Below, one piece after another: positions 62,370-64,000 of a stretch of DNA of 64,000 bases. Below the pieces are notes generated by a model. It did not search any database and was not told the DNA's origin. It saw only the letters and a list, made by a program, of their open reading frames with translations. The number at the start of each line of letters is the position of its first letter. Position 1 is the first letter of the stretch. The position numbers and the translations under genes are program-made. This stretch comes from Georgenia sp. M64 (GTDB lineage: Bacteria; Actinomycetota; Actinomycetes; Actinomycetales; Actinomycetaceae), in assembly GCF_038049925.1 (NCBI RefSeq), contig NZ_CP145809.1, positions 3,754,599 to 3,818,598 on the forward strand, read 5' to 3'.

Positions 62370-64000
62370 TCACCACTCCCGCGACGGAGGCAGGATCGTG
62401 CCCGGGTTGAGGTTGCGCCCCGGGTCCACCCCACGCAGCAGCGCGACCATGACGTCGGTGCCGGCCTCGGAGATGTCGTCGGCGAGCCAGCGCGCGTGGT
62501 CGGTGCCCACGCCGTGGTGGTGGGAGATCGTGGCGGCGTTGTCCATGAAGGACTGCTGCACCGCGTTCTTCACGGTCCAGTACTTCTCGAGCTGGGCGTC
62601 GGCGTCGGTGGTGCCCGGCGGGAACGCGAAGGTGAAGTACAGGCACGCACCGGAGTGGTAGCTGTGGGAGAGGTGGCACATGATGAAGCCCTTGACGCCG
62701 ATCTCGTCGAAGGCCGCCTGCGCCGCTCGGACCGTGCCCGAGTGGACGTCCATGAGCCGCGACCACGGGGCCGCCGTCTCCGAGACGTCCGCCACCCCGC
62801 CGACGTCGAGGAGGAAGTCGCGGATGTAGGGCGTGTCAAACTTCTTCTGGTCGTACAGGGCGCCGGGGCCCGTGCCGAGGCTGATCCCGCCGTGCCTCTT
62901 GACGATCTTGCCGACGAGGGCCTTGTTGCGGCGCACGAGGTCCTTGCCGCCCTCGTAGCCGATGTAGGACAGGCACGCGTTGCTCAGGTCCCACCCGCGC
63001 CGCTCCAGCACCGCGAACAGCGCCTTGGACACCTTGCCCTTGATCCCCTTCGACCTCTTCTGCGTCGACAGCGAGAACTGGGTCTCGTTGGCGTCGGACA
63101 CGCGGGTGACCGACGGGGTCGCGTCGGAGGAGGCGATCTCCTGCATGGCCGCCATGCCCGCCGCCCAGGACGGGAAGAGGTAGGCGATGATCTCGCGGTT
63201 CTCCGGCACCCGGTGGACGTTGACCCACGCCTCGGTGATGACGCCGAGCCGGCCCTCCGAGCCGAGGATCATCTCGCGCACGCTGGGGCCCGAGGAGGTG
63301 CTCGGCAGCGGCCGCAGGGCGACGACCTTGCCCGGCAGCACCACGCGCAGACCACGGGTGATGTCGGCGATGTCGCCGTACTTGTCGGACTGCATGCCCG
63401 ACGAGCGCGTCGCGATCCACCCGCCGAGGGTGGAGTGGCGGAAGGAGTCCGGCTGGTGGCCCATGGTCCAGCCGCGCGCGCCGAGCTGGTCCTCCATGTC
63501 CGGGCCGAGGACGCCGGCCTGCACGCGCGCGAGGCCGGCCGCCTCGTCCACCTCGAGCACCCGGTTCATCCGACCGAGGTCGAGCGAGACGATGGTGCGC
63601 GCCTCCGCGGCGGGCGGCGTGAGCGAGCCCGAGATGTTCGACCCGCCCCCGAACGGGATGAGGACGGCGTCCGCCGCGACGACGGCGTCGACGACCGCGC
63701 GCACCTGGTCCTCGTCGGCCGGGTAGACCACGACGTCGGGCACGCGGGGCAGGTCGCCCGCGCGGACGCGCACGAGGTCGGCCAGGCCCTTGCCGTAGGT
63801 GTGGACGAGCCGGTCCTCGTCCTCGACGACGACGTGGCCGTCCCCGACGGCGCCGCGCAGGACGGTGGCGAGGTCCTCACCGAGGCGCGAGGCCGGGACG
63901 GCGATGTCGCTCAGGGCCGGCGGCGGGTTCCCCGGGGCGTGCAGGTCGATGCCGACCCGGTCCAGGACGAACGGCGCCAGCTTGGGCTTGTCGCGGTGGT
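62370..64000 (-). CDS. FAD-binding oxidase, alkyl-DHAP synthase-like (5' end outside window)
   Basis: At least 543 residues; the frame is open to the right edge, so the N-terminus is missing. The FAD-binding PCMH domain has YPADEDQVRAVVDAVV, the pyrophosphate loop IPFGGGSNISGSL, MGHQPDSFRHSTLGGWIATRSSGMQSDKYGDI (in parts) and LGSEGRLGVITEA. The C-terminal cap has GFIMCHLSHSYHSGACLYFTF with HxH-type residues and ISHHHGVGTDHARWL, matching alkyldihydroxyacetonephosphate synthase and its bacterial relatives. Bacterial members oxidise hydroxy acids or make ether-lipid precursors; the substrate is unknown. Confidence 0.88.
   Translation of the reverse strand, partial: HRDKPKLAPFVLDRVGIDLHAPGNPPPALSDIAVPASRLGEDLATVLRGAVGDGHVVVEDEDRLVHTYGKGLADLVRVRAGDLPRVPDVVVYPADEDQVRAVVDAVVAADAVLIPFGGGSNISGSLTPPAAEARTIVSLDLGRMNRVLEVDEAAGLARVQAGVLGPDMEDQLGARGWTMGHQPDSFRHSTLGGWIATRSSGMQSDKYGDIADITRGLRVVLPGKVVALRPLPSTSSGPSVREMILGSEGRLGVITEAWVNVHRVPENREIIAYLFPSWAAGMAAMQEIASSDATPSVTRVSDANETQFSLSTQKRSKGIKGKVSKALFAVLERRGWDLSNACLSYIGYEGGKDLVRRNKALVGKIVKRHGGISLGTGPGALYDQKKFDTPYIRDFLLDVGGVADVSETAAPWSRLMDVHSGTVRAAQAAFDEIGVKGFIMCHLSHSYHSGACLYFTFAFPPGTTDADAQLEKYWTVKNAVQQSFMDNAATISHHHGVGTDHARWLADDISEAGTDVMVALLRGVDPGRNLNPGTILPPSREW

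Overview
This is a very GC-rich, densely coded window from an actinobacterium. Several features fit the order Micrococcales: frequent GTG starts, four-base stop/start overlaps, many apparently leaderless genes (a TANNNT-like -10 about 6-7 bases before the start codon), a DUF3027 gene next to a cold-shock gene, an XPB-type helicase, and PspA. The genus cannot be fixed from sequence alone. No rRNA, tRNA, CRISPR array, insertion sequence or phage gene was seen.

Layout. 1-4616 (minus): two exported proteins with SipW/TasA-type signal peptides, then a membrane histidine kinase translationally coupled to a protein with a degenerate GGDEF domain. 4709-10067: an MFS transporter, a low-molecular-weight tyrosine phosphatase, a long Pro/Ala-rich acidic exported protein, four tandem hairpins with a shared loop, a pseudo-HPt protein and a small membrane protein. 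10334-12653 (minus): E1 alpha, E1 beta and a free-standing lipoyl domain of a 2-oxoacid/acetoin dehydrogenase, with no E2 or E3. 13218-18568 (plus): a tight four-gene operon of subtilisin-like protease, sigma factor, 160-aa protein and TPR-CHAT protease; this is the best candidate for an unusual system. 18593-24000 (minus): an IclR regulator, a 125-aa protein, an MFS transporter, a TauE-family permease, DUF3027 and a cold-shock protein. 24393-40318: SseB-like, VOC, helicase-associated, aminotransferase, DUF2237, HIT, PhoX, Rieske, XPB helicase, TPM, PspA and amino-acid dehydrogenase genes. 40509-43597: a Tat-exported protein and a multicopper oxidase cut by an in-frame stop. 43677-53837 (minus): urea utilisation, ureABCFGD followed by urtABCDE. 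54026-57111: a NYN-domain gene broken by a 31-bp duplication, an amidohydrolase and a PhzF protein. 57280-61944: a secreted lipoprotein divergent from an ECF sigma/anti-sigma pair, then a two-component system. 62370-64000 (minus): an FAD-linked oxidase leaving the window.

How the genes work together. UrtABCDE would import urea and the urease would split it to ammonia and carbon dioxide. No ureE is present, and UreG carries a His-rich C-terminal tail that may hold nickel instead. The ECF sigma factor probably drives both itself and the divergent lipoprotein through two matching promoters, GCAATCCCGG-N13-CGTAYC. In the protease operon the pairing of a TPR-CHAT protease with a sigma factor and a small partner recalls the proteolytic sigma control of type III-E CRISPR (Csx29/Csx30/RpoE), here with no CRISPR component and with a subtilisin added. 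A palindromic repeat family occurs near 48.9 kb and in several copies at 61.9-62.2 kb.
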